The notes under the pieces are model-generated. The model was not told the DNA's origin and ran no database searches. It worked only from the letters and a program-made list of their open reading frames with translations. A stretch of 64,000 bases of DNA from SCTM01 sp965279655 (lineage in GTDB: Bacteria > Pseudomonadota > Alphaproteobacteria > Rhodospirillales > Rhodospirillaceae), in NCBI GenBank assembly GCA_965279655.1, contig OZ257255.1:2418001-2482000 (forward strand). Direction: 5' to 3'. Every line of letters begins with the position of its first letter. The first letter of the stretch is position 1. Made by a program: the position numbers and the translations under genes. Below, piece by piece: positions 1 through 9,768 of the stretch.

Positions 1-246
1 TATTGTGTAAGCCCGGTAGTTTAGCACCGAACGGCCTACATCCGAGGAGTTCGCTTTATCAACCGGCGCAATCCCTTATGCCGATTTGAAAATTAGCGCC
101 GCGGGCTTCTCCTTGCTGGATATAGGGGCGTATTTCCACCTGCGGGCGACGCGGCAAAAGTCAAAAATATCCCCGTAATTACTGACTGTTGACCGGGGGC
201 CTCCTCACCAACAGAGTACCGTCCAGAGGGGATGGGAGTCACCACG

Positions 247-987
247 ATGTCAGGCGTTCAGCCTGCAGAAGCGCGCGATCAAGAGTCGGCGCCCGACGAG
301 CCGCACGGCGGTGAACCGCATGAGGGTATCGTCACGAAACTGACGCAGCTGGTGCGCATCGCCGAAGCCGCGCCCGCCGAACTCCCGTCTTCGAAGTCGA
401 TCCGCCAGATCTCCCAACTCGCGCATACGTTGGTGGAGGAAATCTCCAACCACCTGCGCCAACAGGACCGCCGGATCGCGGAACTCGAGAACCTCGCGAC
501 CACGGACGCGCTGACCCACGTGCTGAATCGCCGCGGGTTCGTTGAGCGCCTGACGCATGAACTCTCCGTCGCCCGCCGTCACGGTGTCGGCGGCGTGCTG
601 ATCTTCGTCGATCTCGACGGCTTCAAGGCGATCAACGACACCTTGGGCCACGCGGCCGGCGACCAGGTGCTGCTGACCGTCGGCAACCTGCTGCGCGGCC
701 ATATCCGCACCACCGACTACATCGGCCGCCTGGGCGGAGATGAATTCTCGATCCTCCTGCCGCGCTCCAACAAGCGCAACGGCCTGCGCCGCGCGGAAGA
801 GCTCGACCGCAAGCTCAACAACGCTTATGCGGCCTGGGACGGACAGCAGATCCCGATCAAGGCGAGCTGCGGCGTGCACATGTACTCGTCGCAAGCCGAA
901 GTGAACGAGCTGCTCGAGGCGGCCGATGCCGCCATGTACAAGATCAAGCAAGAGCGGAAGCTCAAGCTCGGCATCCCGGCGCGCTAA
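247..987 (+). CDS. GGDEF diguanylate cyclase
   Basis: Likely makes cyclic di-GMP from two GTP. The C-terminal GGDEF domain (about residues 80-240) carries an intact GGDEF signature at residues 163-167. An RTTD motif (residues 154-157) lies exactly five residues upstream, matching the RxxD inhibitory site through which c-di-GMP represses the enzyme. The first 80 residues hold no membrane segment or known sensor and look helical, so the protein is probably cytoplasmic. An in-frame ATG exists at 232, but the ATG at 247 has GGGAG eight bases upstream and is preferred. It stands alone, with no EAL or HD-GYP partner nearby. Confidence 0.93.
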   Translation: MSGVQPAEARDQESAPDEPHGGEPHEGIVTKLTQLVRIAEAAPAELPSSKSIRQISQLAHTLVEEISNHLRQQDRRIAELENLATTDALTHVLNRRGFVERLTHELSVARRHGVGGVLIFVDLDGFKAINDTLGHAAGDQVLLTVGNLLRGHIRTTDYIGRLGGDEFSILLPRSNKRNGLRRAEELDRKLNNAYAAWDGQQIPIKASCGVHMYSSQAEVNELLEAADAAMYKIKQERKLKLGIPAR

Positions 988-1142
988 GCGCCGCGCCCTC
1001 ACCACGATAACGATCCACCAGCACGCACGTGTAGTGCACGCGTTGCGATGCCAATCGCGCTTGCACACACGGCGCAGTTGGTTCTGCGACGATTCACACC
1101 CGGGAGCGTTTCAAGGAGAGCGTGCATTGCAGGGAATCCCTG

Positions 1143-3611
1143 ATGAACCGTTCTTCGCCCCTTATCGGCATCCTGGTTTTGGTCATCACGGTCTTCGCGC
1201 TCGCACCGCGTCCCGCGCGCGCGCAGATCGGTGCGTGCCCGACCGAATTCTCGACCTTGCCGCTGCTCGTCGGCACGCAAAGCGTGAACGATGTCGCCAT
1301 TAACGACGCGTGCACGCGATATTACCTGAGTGTGACGCAATCCAACGGGGTGGCAGTGGGAATCGTGGCGGCGCAATGCCCTCGCGAAACGCCTAGTTCG
1401 CCGGCTGTTTGCCCTTCCGGGCGTCGCGGCATCGTAACCGGTCCCGACCCATTTGGTTTGGATACCACACCCGACGGGAACACGCTGTATGTGGCAAACA
1501 GCGGCGAGAGTTCGCTCTCAGTCGTCGACCTGCGCGACGAGTCGACATGGGACGCCCCGCCGAAGATCTTCCCGTCTCCCACCGGAGCCCCGCAGTATGT
1601 CGCGGTGGCGTCGACTGGCGATGTGCTGATCACGGTCAACACAGTGGCGTCGGGTATTCGGCTGCTTCAATACACCCCCGTGACGGGCCGCTTCCGCGAC
1701 CGCACCGGTGACCTTCCGAGCCCCATCACCAGCGCCGTCCTCAAGCACAACGGTGCGCGGAGCGAGATCAGCGGCATCCTCGCGGGCGGGCAGTACTACA
1801 AGTACCTCTCCGCGACCGACCAATTCACGCCGGGGAGCCCGATGCTGACGGTCGGCACCGACGGCACGCTCACCTACGTCGATGCCGAGCGGAGACAGAA
1901 GTTCACCACGACACCGCGTGCCGACCTGCAGACGCAAGCTGTCGCGTTGACGAACCTTCAGACCGGCGCGGCGATGGCGCGCTTCCGGGTCGGCGGACCA
2001 ACCTCCTCCCGGCCAAATGCCGTCACCCTCAGCGCAGACGGGACAGTCGCCATCTTCCTAAGGGCACAGTACCCTTATCTCCTCAGCCTCGTTCCCACGC
2101 ACCAAGTCAAGTTCATGACTCTGTCCTCCGACAGCGCGCTCTTCGGGCTGGGGTTTGTGCGTGTCCACAATACCGGCGTGAAGGACGCGGCGGTGACGAT
2201 CGATGTTGTCGATTCGACGACAGGTGCATCCAAGGGCCAATGGACAAGCCCGGTCGTTCCGAGCGGGGCAGAGCCGCAATTCGCCGTCAGCGAGATCGAG
2301 GCGGCCTTGGGGATCGGACAGAAGCCCGCCCGCTACGACATGTATCTGTCCGCGCCGAGCGGCTTCTTCGGCTATGTGCAGAACGTCGTCTGGATGCCGA
2401 ACCCGGGGACGATCACCAACTACTCCACCTGCTACAGAAAGACCGCGCAGGATTCCGTCGCCACGGATACGCGCCAACTCGGCGGCGTGCATTCCTCGGT
2501 GCTGAGCGCCGGATACCCCAGCTCGGTCATCGTGACGAGCACGGATGTGGCGGGCGCATCGCCGCAAACGGTGGCTTTGACCCTGTACGATGCGCGCAAC
2601 GGCACGCGGTTGGGCCAGTACACCACGCCCCCAATCGCGGCCGGGGCGCAACTTGTGCTGTCAGCGGAAACCTTGGAAGCGGCCCTGCAACTCGCGCCCG
2701 ATCCCGGCATGATTCGCTATGTGGTTTTGGCGGCGCCCTTCAAGGGCCTCCTGCAGCACCACGTGAACAACAGGGGCCCCGGCGTGATCACCGACATGAC
2801 CGCGACGTGCCTGATCAACAGCCCCCTACAGCCTACAGACGCGCTGGAAGCCTCCGGAGGGCCGGCGTTCGACACCGTAGCGCTGGGAGGAGTGTATTCG
2901 AGCCGGCAGACAGATACGCAGTCATACTTGCGGTTCATCAACGAGGGCACATCGCCTCTCACGGCGACCGTGACGCTGAAGTTTATGGACGGCGTCACGC
3001 CCGTGACACGCACGTGGACGTCGCCTCAAATTCCCGCGCGCGCAAACGTGCAATTCTATATCGGGACGATCGAGGACGGTTCAGGGCCGGCCTTCACCAA
3101 ACCGGACTCTTATACGGTTTCGGCGAATATCCCGGGCGGATTGGTACAGCACGTGATTTGGCGTCCTGTCGCCGGGACACTGACCGACTTAAGCACATGC
3201 GACGCCAACGGCGCCGAAGCGAAGTCGCCCACCAGTTCCACCTGGGTACACGGCGTACATTCGTCCGTGATCGATCGCTACCCCAGTCACCTCGATATTC
3301 ACAACAACACACCATTTCCCGCGCAGGCGCGGTTAATCGTCTACGACTCGGATTCGGGCAACAACCTGGGCACCTACGTCACGCCGGCGATCACCGGCGA
3401 TATCGTGCTGCCGATGGCGCAGATCGAAGCAGCGATGAGCCTGCAGCCCACCAGCATCCGCTACGACATCCTTGTGCGGCTCGACGCATTCAATCCGATC
3501 TTCGCGACGGACGGTCCGCTCTACGTGCAGCACTTCGTGCAGAACCTGCAGACCGGGTTGCTGGAGGACCTGACGAAGGTGTGCCGGCCGTTCACACGGC
3601 CGGCCCAATAG
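1143..3611 (+). CDS. secreted protein: beta-propeller-like N-terminus plus four C-terminal repeats
   Basis: Unrecognised exported protein of 822 residues. The ATG at 1143 gives a clear signal peptide (hydrophobic ILVLVITVFALA, cleavage after ARA); an in-frame GTG at 1122 would bury it. The N-terminal third has a YVTN-type propeller blade (TPDGNTLYVANSGESSLSVVDL region). From about residue 330 come four degenerate repeats of about 100-120 residues. Each has VHSS or VYSS near its start (the first copy is weaker), a beta-rich core with a YDARNG-like turn, a TSPxxPxGA step, then GY/GLxQHxVxN and a closing TDxSTC. The same repeat forms the C-terminus of the protease at 35644-37707. Function unknown; probably a surface or extracellular beta-sandwich protein. 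Confidence 0.85.
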   Translation: MNRSSPLIGILVLVITVFALAPRPARAQIGACPTEFSTLPLLVGTQSVNDVAINDACTRYYLSVTQSNGVAVGIVAAQCPRETPSSPAVCPSGRRGIVTGPDPFGLDTTPDGNTLYVANSGESSLSVVDLRDESTWDAPPKIFPSPTGAPQYVAVASTGDVLITVNTVASGIRLLQYTPVTGRFRDRTGDLPSPITSAVLKHNGARSEISGILAGGQYYKYLSATDQFTPGSPMLTVGTDGTLTYVDAERRQKFTTTPRADLQTQAVALTNLQTGAAMARFRVGGPTSSRPNAVTLSADGTVAIFLRAQYPYLLSLVPTHQVKFMTLSSDSALFGLGFVRVHNTGVKDAAVTIDVVDSTTGASKGQWTSPVVPSGAEPQFAVSEIEAALGIGQKPARYDMYLSAPSGFFGYVQNVVWMPNPGTITNYSTCYRKTAQDSVATDTRQLGGVHSSVLSAGYPSSVIVTSTDVAGASPQTVALTLYDARNGTRLGQYTTPPIAAGAQLVLSAETLEAALQLAPDPGMIRYVVLAAPFKGLLQHHVNNRGPGVITDMTATCLINSPLQPTDALEASGGPAFDTVALGGVYSSRQTDTQSYLRFINEGTSPLTATVTLKFMDGVTPVTRTWTSPQIPARANVQFYIGTIEDGSGPAFTKPDSYTVSANIPGGLVQHVIWRPVAGTLTDLSTCDANGAEAKSPTSSTWVHGVHSSVIDRYPSHLDIHNNTPFPAQARLIVYDSDSGNNLGTYVTPAITGDIVLPMAQIEAAMSLQPTSIRYDILVRLDAFNPIFATDGPLYVQHFVQNLQTGLLEDLTKVCRPFTRPAQ

Positions 3612-3620
3612 CCCCGACCG

Positions 3621-5435
3621 TTAGGTCGCCGGCTTCGCCTCGCCCTCTTTCGCGGGTTCCTTCGGCTTGGGCAGGTCGAGCTTGATGTGGAGCTCGCGCA
3701 GCTGCTTGGCGCTGACGACGTTCGGGGCCTGCATGAGCAGGTCCTCGGCCTTGCCGTTCATCGGGAAGATGATGACCTCGCGGATGTTCGGCTCTTCCGC
3801 CAACAGCATGACGATGCGGTCGATGCCCGGGGCGGAGCCTCCGTGCGGGGGCGCGCCGTACTTGAACGCATTCAGCATGCCGCCGAAGCGGGCTTCGACG
3901 TCGGCGTTGGTGTAGCCGGCGATCTCGAACGCCTTGTACATGATGTCCGGGCGATGGTTCCGGATCGCGCCCGACGACAGTTCCACGCCGTTGCAGACGA
4001 TGTCGTACTGGAACGCGTTGATAGTGAGCGGATCCTTGGTGAGGAGCGCTTCCATGCCGCCCTGGGGCATCGAGAACGGGTTGTGGCTGAACTCGATCTG
4101 GCCGGTGTCTTCGTTGCGCTCGTACATCGGAAAATCGACGATCCAGCAGAACTTGAAGACGTCTTTCTCGAGCAGGCCGAGTTCGTCGCACAGACGCGTG
4201 CGCACGAGGCCGGAGAACTTCGCCGCCGGCAGTTCCTTGTCGCAAGCGAAGAACACGCTGTCGCCGTCCTTCACGCCGGTGGCGGCCTTGATGGCGGCGA
4301 CGCGGTCCGCGTCAAGATTCTTCGCGATCGGTCCCTGCGCCTGGCCGTCCTTGTACTGGATGTAGCCCAGGCCGCCGGCGCCATTCTCGCGCGCCCATTC
4401 GTTGAGCTTGTCGAAAAAGCTGCGCGGGCGATCGGCGGAGCCCGGCGCGGGGATCGCGCGCACGACCGCGCCCTTCTCGATGTTCTTGGCGAACAGGCCG
4501 AAGCTGGAGCCGCGGAAGACTTCCGTCACATCGGAGACGATCAACGGGTTGCGGAGGTCGGGCTTGTCGCTGCCGTATTTCAGCATCGATTCCGCGAACG
4601 GGATGCGCACGAATGGCGGCTTGGTGACGACGCGGCCGCGGCTGAATTCCTCGAACAGGCCGGCGAGCACGGGCTCGATGGTGTTGAACACATCATCCTG
4701 CGTCACGAACGCCATCTCGAAATCGAGCTGGTAGAACTCGCCGGGCGAACGGTCGGCGCGGCTGTCCTCGTCGCGGAAGCACGGCGCGATCTGAAAGTAG
4801 CGATCGAACCCGGAGGTCATGATCAGCTGCTTGAACTGCTGCGGCGCCTGCGGGAGCGCGTAGAACTTGCCCGGATGGATGCGCGACGGCACCAGGAAGT
4901 CGCGCGCGCCTTCCGGCGAAGAGGCGGTAAGGATCGGCGTCTGGAATTCGACGAAGCCCGCATCCCACATGCGCCGGCGCACGGAGGCAATCACCTTCGA
5001 GCGCAGGAGGATGTTGTCGCGCATCTTCTCGCGGCGCAGATCGAGGAAACGGTACGACAGGCGCTGCTCTTCCGAATACTCCTGATCGCCCGCGACCTGG
5101 ATCGGCAGCACGGCGGCCTCGGAGAGGATCTCCACCGATGCCACGACGAGTTCGATCTGACCGGTGGCCAGCTTGTCATTGATCGTCTCGGCGCTGCGCG
5201 GGACCACCTTGCCGGTGATGGACACGACGCTTTCGGGACGGGCCCCTTCCAGGGTCTTGAACACCGGTGCGGAGATATCCACCACGCACTGGGTCAGGCC
5301 ATGCATGTCGCGCAGGTCGACGAACAGCAGATTGCCGTGGTCGCGCTTGCGGTGGACCCAGCCGGCGATGCGGACCTCTTGGCCAGCGTGCTCCTTACGG
5401 AGCGCGCCGCAGGTATGTGTCCGGTAGGCATGCAT
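3621..5435 (-). CDS. aspS: aspartate--tRNA ligase
   Basis: Class II aminoacyl-tRNA synthetase charging tRNA with aspartate; 604 residues is the usual bacterial length, with the GAD insertion. Visible features: N-terminal OB-fold anticodon domain (RTHTCGALRKEHAGQEVRIAG region), motif 2 with FRDEDSRADRSPGEFYQLD, and motif 3 with GIDRIVMLLAEEPNIREV. The start ATG is preceded by an AT-rich stretch shared with the divergent rnd gene. Its 3' end converges on the secreted-protein gene. Whether it also charges tRNA-Asn cannot be decided without looking for asnS or gatCAB elsewhere in the genome. Confidence 0.97.
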   Translation of the reverse strand: MHAYRTHTCGALRKEHAGQEVRIAGWVHRKRDHGNLLFVDLRDMHGLTQCVVDISAPVFKTLEGARPESVVSITGKVVPRSAETINDKLATGQIELVVASVEILSEAAVLPIQVAGDQEYSEEQRLSYRFLDLRREKMRDNILLRSKVIASVRRRMWDAGFVEFQTPILTASSPEGARDFLVPSRIHPGKFYALPQAPQQFKQLIMTSGFDRYFQIAPCFRDEDSRADRSPGEFYQLDFEMAFVTQDDVFNTIEPVLAGLFEEFSRGRVVTKPPFVRIPFAESMLKYGSDKPDLRNPLIVSDVTEVFRGSSFGLFAKNIEKGAVVRAIPAPGSADRPRSFFDKLNEWARENGAGGLGYIQYKDGQAQGPIAKNLDADRVAAIKAATGVKDGDSVFFACDKELPAAKFSGLVRTRLCDELGLLEKDVFKFCWIVDFPMYERNEDTGQIEFSHNPFSMPQGGMEALLTKDPLTINAFQYDIVCNGVELSSGAIRNHRPDIMYKAFEIAGYTNADVEARFGGMLNAFKYGAPPHGGSAPGIDRIVMLLAEEPNIREVIIFPMNGKAEDLLMQAPNVVSAKQLRELHIKLDLPKPKEPAKEGEAKPAT

Positions 5436-5587
5436 GGCAAAATTCGATCTGGCTATTGGGGGGCTTGAAGCGGCGGTGAAACCACACTGAACCGCCTATT
5501 TTGTCAAGCTTTCGGCCCCCGAAAGCCAGCCCGGGGCGCAGGTTACCTGGGATTGCGGCCCCCAGCCCCAGCCGCTATGACTGCCCC

Positions 5588-6742
5588 ATGATCCTGATCA
5601 CCGACACGGCGACCCTGGCGGCCTTTTGCGACCGACTGCGCGGCACCGAATTCATCACCGTCGACACCGAGTTCATGCGGGAAACCACCTACTGGGCCAA
5701 ATTGTGCCTGGTTCAGGTGGCGGGGCCGGACGAGGCCCATTGCATCGACCCGCTCGCCCCGGGGATCGATCTGGCGCCCCTGTATGCCCTTCTGGACGAC
5801 CCGAAGGTCCTGAAGGTCTTCCACGCCGGGCGCCAGGACCTGGAAATCTTCTGCACCGCCATGGGCAAGGTGCCGCATCCGGTGTTCGACACCCAGGTGG
5901 CCGCCATGGTCTGCGGCTTCGGCGACCAGGTGGGCTACGAGACCCTGGTGGCCAAACTGGCGGGGGCCAAGCTCGACAAGTCCCAGCGCTTCACGGATTG
6001 GTCGTTGCGTCCCCTTACGGAGCGGCAGGTCAAATACGCGTTGGACGACGTCACGCACCTGCGCAAGGCCTACGGCGCGCTGCGTAAGATGCTGGAGAAG
6101 AGCGGCCGCTCGGTGTGGCTGGAGGAAGAACTCGCCACCCTGACGGACCTCAAGACCTACAAGAACGACCCCAAGGACTCCTGGAAGCGCATCAAGGCCC
6201 GCACCCGCAGCCCGCGCATGCTGGCGGTGCTGCAAGCGCTGGCGGCGTGGCGGGAGACCACCGCCCAGGCCCTGGACATGCCGCGCCAGCGCGTGGCCAA
6301 GGACGACGCCATCCTTGAACTGGCCGCCAGCCACCCGGCGAATGTGGAAGACATCAAGCGCTCACGGCTCGCCAAGCCTCTGGCCAGCGGCAAGTACGTC
6401 GACGGCGTGCTGGCGGCGGTGAAAGCCGGCATGGCCATCCCGGAGAACGAATGCCCCAAGGTCGAGCGCAACGATGATTATGATAACCAAGCGCCCCGGG
6501 CGCTGGTGGAACTGCTCAAACTGCTGCTCAAGACCAAGAGCGAATCCCACAATGTCGCCCAGCGGCTGATCGCCACCAGCGAGGACATCGAAGACCTCGC
6601 GCAATCCGATACGGCGGAGATCCCCGCCCTCCACGGCTGGCGCCGCGAGTTGTTCGGCAACGATGCGCTGAAGCTGAAGCACGGCAAACTGGCGATCGGC
6701 CTGACAGCCGATGGGCAGAAAGTGGAAGTGTTCGAGCGGTAG
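5588..6742 (+). CDS. rnd: ribonuclease D
   Basis: 3'-5' exoribonuclease for tRNA 3' maturation, 384 residues. DEDD-family motifs are present: VDTEF (D26, E28), the Exo II region HAGRQDLEIF and the Exo III region YALDDVTHL. HRDC-type helical domains follow (about residues 210-380). The open frame extends upstream to 5501, but the extra 29 residues are Pro/Arg-rich and unlike the family; the ATG at 5588 begins the conserved MILITDT strand. Divergent from aspS. Confidence 0.95.
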   Translation: MILITDTATLAAFCDRLRGTEFITVDTEFMRETTYWAKLCLVQVAGPDEAHCIDPLAPGIDLAPLYALLDDPKVLKVFHAGRQDLEIFCTAMGKVPHPVFDTQVAAMVCGFGDQVGYETLVAKLAGAKLDKSQRFTDWSLRPLTERQVKYALDDVTHLRKAYGALRKMLEKSGRSVWLEEELATLTDLKTYKNDPKDSWKRIKARTRSPRMLAVLQALAAWRETTAQALDMPRQRVAKDDAILELAASHPANVEDIKRSRLAKPLASGKYVDGVLAAVKAGMAIPENECPKVERNDDYDNQAPRALVELLKLLLKTKSESHNVAQRLIATSEDIEDLAQSDTAEIPALHGWRRELFGNDALKLKHGKLAIGLTADGQKVEVFER

Positions 6743-6781
6743 GGCCGTAAGGCACGCCGCCGTATTCCCACAGTACCGTCA

Positions 6782-6885
6782 CCCCGGACAAGGCGCGCGC
6801 TTGCGCGCCACGATCCGGGGTCCAGAGCCACGGACAACAGCGCTCATTACCGTGGATCCCGGATCTCGCTTTGCTCGTCCGGGAT
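6782..6885. repeat. pair of palindromic intergenic repeats (REP-like)
   Basis: Two imperfect palindromes sit between rnd and the convergent hydrolase gene. The first has an outer stem CCCCGGA/TCCGGGG (6782-6788 with 6814-6820) and an inner stem GGCGCGC/GCGCGCC (6792-6798 with 6803-6809). The second pairs ATCCCGGA/TCCGGGAT (6856-6863 with 6878-6885) around a CTCGCTTTGCTCG core. The second resembles the abundant CATCCCGGACGAGC...GATCCGGGATC intergenic repeat of alphaproteobacteria. They could also fold as bidirectional terminators. Confidence 0.6.
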
Positions 6886-6914
6886 GACGATTTGGAATGT
6901 GGCCCTGCTGGGGG

Positions 6915-7514
6915 TTACCCCACCTGCCCCAAGAACGCATCGTGCGTCATCGGATGTGAGAACATCGGGTAGTTCTTCTCCACGGCCAGCTTCTGTTCTT
7001 CCGCGCTGACGGTCGCGGTGCAGTCCGTGAGGGTCACGACGTCGTAACCTTTTTCGTAAGCCGTCCGCATGGTCGATTCCACACAGCAGTTGGTGAGGAA
7101 TCCGCCCAGCGCGATCGTAGTGATGCCCCGGCTGCGCAGGATGAAATCCAGATTCGTGCTGGCGAAGGCGCACAGGCCGCGCTTGCCCTCGATCACGATG
7201 TCGTTGTCCGCGGGTTTCAGGCTGTCGACGATCTCACCGCCCCATGTCCCCTTCCGGAACGACTTGGTTGCGACCACATTCGCGAGGATGCCGTAAGGCG
7301 TGGCACTGAGTTCGTGGTAGTCGGGCGTGAAGGTGATCGGCGCGTGGATGATGGCCACGCCCTTCTCGCGGGCGCGTTTCACGAGATCGAGGGTGTTGGG
7401 CAGCATCTTGGTGCTGTCCATCACCGGCTTCACGGCTTCGTGCAGCGTGCCGCCCGGTGAGGTGAAATCGTTCTGATACTCGATGAGAACGACGGCGGTG
7501 GTCTTCGGATTCAT
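6915..7514 (-). CDS. isochorismatase-family cysteine hydrolase
   Basis: 199-residue hydrolase of the isochorismatase/nicotinamidase fold. The catalytic triad is visible: Asp16 (IEYQNDF), Lys111 (IEGKRGL) and the nucleophile Cys144 in TNCCVEST, preceded by the usual small-residue segment ALGGFLTN. The family hydrolyses isochorismate, nicotinamide, ureidoacrylate, N-carbamoylsarcosine and others; nothing here fixes the substrate. It is a single gene between the repeat region and the 3' end of the surface-sugar operon, so the neighbours do not help. Confidence 0.85.
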   Translation of the reverse strand: MNPKTTAVVLIEYQNDFTSPGGTLHEAVKPVMDSTKMLPNTLDLVKRAREKGVAIIHAPITFTPDYHELSATPYGILANVVATKSFRKGTWGGEIVDSLKPADNDIVIEGKRGLCAFASTNLDFILRSRGITTIALGGFLTNCCVESTMRTAYEKGYDVVTLTDCTATVSAEEQKLAVEKNYPMFSHPMTHDAFLGQVG

Positions 7515-7633
7515 GATAGCTCCTGAATTCCCCCGCTCCCGCGCGGACTATCCCAGGTCGCGCAGCGACAAGCAAACCCTGTCTCCCATCCCTCAAATGC
7601 GGGAGACGACGCTACTTCGCCGCGATGGGGCTG

Positions 7634-8941
7634 CTAGGGGCTGAGGTAAAACAGGCCGTTATCCTTGAACTCGCCCAGCTGCATGTTCTGCAAACCGATG
7701 AGTTTGTTGATCCGGCGCGCCGTATCCACGAAGTCCTGCAGCGGGACATTGAACTTATCCAGCGTTGCCTTCGCTTCATTCCAGATCTTCATGGGCGGCA
7801 AGGTCACGGCCGTTCCCGTGGGCTTGGGTAAGGTCCGCATCAAAGCCGCCGCGAGCGCCGGCGCGCTGATTGCGTCGCCAATGTTCCAGACAATTCGCGC
7901 CGCTTCCGAATCCGTCATGCGACTACGCACGGGCATTTCGCCGCCGTCGAGACACGCCTCGGCGGCACCCACCGCGTCCCTCGGATCGGAGAAGAGAGGA
8001 TTGAGATAGTTCGAGATAAATGAATCGCTGATCCAATTCGGCTTCGCGACAAGACTGATGGCCGGCGTGCCCGCGACGTGCGCCTCGAAGCCCGTCGTGC
8101 AGGATGTATGAAGGAGCATGCGACAGGCCAGGGTCCACGGAACGTGGGCCCCTTCGCGGACAATCGAGACGTTCGGAAAATCCGCGAAGACCCCGTCCCA
8201 GCGCGCGACGGATTCGGCGGGATGAGGCCTGAGGACAATCTTGAGGCCCCGCCGGCGGGCGGAGAGTTCCCTTATGGCCGTTAAGACGGCCTCTCGGTTC
8301 AGGCGCTCGAATTCTATCTGATCGTCCCACGCCTGAACCGAAGATGGATCATCCGGTTTTATGAAGCCGCCCCTGATGTGAATGTCCGTGACGGTCTTGA
8401 GGTCGTTGAACGTGGAATTGATGATTCCGAAATTGGTGTTGACCAGGACGAAATCCCCGAACCGCGCCCGGATGGCAGCGATCTCGCCTTTGAAGAAGCC
8501 GCGAAAGGATGGCTTGAGAAGGTCTACGCGACTGTTGCCGACAACTTCGATCGGCACTTTGCCGCCGCTGAACTCGGACAGCACATCCTTCTCAAGGTCG
8601 CCGTTTGCGTAGATCGCGTCTGAAAGGTCGAAAATGCCGCGCGCACAGTAATTGCGGATCGCTTTGCACTCCATGTGCGCAAGCAGTTCCTCTTCCTGCA
8701 CGCCGACATGATGGCCGGCCCGCCGGGCTTCCTGCATGTAGCCGTGCCACAGGGAGTTGAAGCTTTTGAACAGCACGGCGCCGGGCGGAAGTTGCGCTAG
8801 ATTGAAATAGATCGCCTTTTGGCGGCCGATGAGAACGCTGTAGCCCCGCTGGACGAGAACGCACGCCAGCAACATCTTGCTGTCAAATTCGCGGGATCGA
8901 AATTCGATGGGCAGGTAGACGATGGGCCGCCGCTCTACCAT
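7634..8941 (-). CDS. surface carbohydrate biosynthesis protein (putative glycosyl/polyol-phosphate transferase)
   Basis: 435 residues, last gene of the left sugar operon. The sequence looks like a GT-B-type fold related to CDP-glycerol/capsule transferases. An N-terminal Rossmann half (IVYLPIEFRSREFDSKMLLA) is followed by VLRPHPAES and HTSCTTGFEAHVAGTPAISL, the donor-binding loop shared by these enzymes. The true start is the ATG at 8941, overlapping the SDR stop; the frame is open upstream to 9154, but that lies inside the SDR gene and encodes Arg-rich shadow sequence. By position it is the best candidate in the locus for using or transferring the finished CMP-sugar, but acceptor and donor are unproven. 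Confidence 0.7.
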   Translation of the reverse strand: MVERRPIVYLPIEFRSREFDSKMLLACVLVQRGYSVLIGRQKAIYFNLAQLPPGAVLFKSFNSLWHGYMQEARRAGHHVGVQEEELLAHMECKAIRNYCARGIFDLSDAIYANGDLEKDVLSEFSGGKVPIEVVGNSRVDLLKPSFRGFFKGEIAAIRARFGDFVLVNTNFGIINSTFNDLKTVTDIHIRGGFIKPDDPSSVQAWDDQIEFERLNREAVLTAIRELSARRRGLKIVLRPHPAESVARWDGVFADFPNVSIVREGAHVPWTLACRMLLHTSCTTGFEAHVAGTPAISLVAKPNWISDSFISNYLNPLFSDPRDAVGAAEACLDGGEMPVRSRMTDSEAARIVWNIGDAISAPALAAALMRTLPKPTGTAVTLPPMKIWNEAKATLDKFNVPLQDFVDTARRINKLIGLQNMQLGEFKDNGLFYLSP

Positions 8942-9768
8942 GCGCTCAGGCCACCATCGATCATGATGTTCTGTCCCGTGACGTAGGACGACGCGTCCGA
9001 CGCCAGCCAGACGAGCGCATTGACCATTTCGTCGCCACGCGCCATGCGGCCAAGGGGAACGCGCGCGCCATAGCGTTGCTTGAAGGCCTCGTTCTGACCG
9101 CTTTCGACGCCGCCCGGCGTGATGCAGTTCACGCGGATGCCCTTCTCGGCCCAATAGGTCGCGAGATATTGCGTCAACCCCACCACCGCCGCCTTCGATG
9201 CCGAGTACACCGCCGGCGTATTGATGGCCCGGCCAAGATATTCCGAACCTTCGTAAATACGCTGGTCGGGAGCCAGCACGCCATAAATCGACGCGGTGTG
9301 AATGATGCTGCCGCCCTTACACTGTTTCACCATCTGCCGACCGATCGCCTGGTCGACCAGGAATACGCCGTCGATGTTGACCGCCATGACACGTCGCCAT
9401 TCACTGAGCTGGTAGTCCTCGAACGCGGCGAAATAGGCATCGAGACCGGGCGTCTTGCCGCCGACATTGTTGTGCAGGATGTGAATCTCGCCGAAAGCCT
9501 TCACGATGGCGGCGGTCGCGTCCGTCACCGCCTTGGGATCGGTAATGTCGCATCCGATGCCGATGGCTTTGACGCCGTGGCGCGCGGCAAGTTCGGCGGC
9601 GACGTCCTTTGCCGCAGCCTCCTCCAGATCGACCACCGCGATATTGGCGCCGAACTCGGCCAGCCCGTTGCAGAAGCGCCGGCCCAGGATGCCGATGGCG
9701 CCGGTGATGACCGCGTTCCGGCCGGTCAGCTCGAACTTCTGGCGATATGAGGGCGAGGTGTCGTTCAT
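8935..9768 (-). CDS. SDR-family oxidoreductase (PtmA-like)
   Basis: 277-residue classical short-chain dehydrogenase. The NAD(P) loop is TGAIGILGRRF, followed by NNVG, the catalytic Ser in HTASIYG and YSASK with the Tyr/Lys pair. Its C-terminus (YVTGQNIMIDGGLSAW) is typical. The start overlaps the upstream CMP-sugar synthase stop by four bases and its stop overlaps the next gene, so translation is coupled. An SDR beside a CMP-sugar synthase and a PtmE-like enzyme is the arrangement of the Campylobacter ptm (legionaminic) genes. Its exact step, possibly in precursor sugar formation, is inferred from context only. Confidence 0.85.
   Translation of the reverse strand: MNDTSPSYRQKFELTGRNAVITGAIGILGRRFCNGLAEFGANIAVVDLEEAAAKDVAAELAARHGVKAIGIGCDITDPKAVTDATAAIVKAFGEIHILHNNVGGKTPGLDAYFAAFEDYQLSEWRRVMAVNIDGVFLVDQAIGRQMVKQCKGGSIIHTASIYGVLAPDQRIYEGSEYLGRAINTPAVYSASKAAVVGLTQYLATYWAEKGIRVNCITPGGVESGQNEAFKQRYGARVPLGRMARGDEMVNALVWLASDASSYVTGQNIMIDGGLSAW

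Noticed and set aside
3687..5468. 593-residue plus-strand frame opposite aspS
   Set aside because: Antisense shadow of a GC-rich conserved gene; His/Arg/Asp-rich with no domain.
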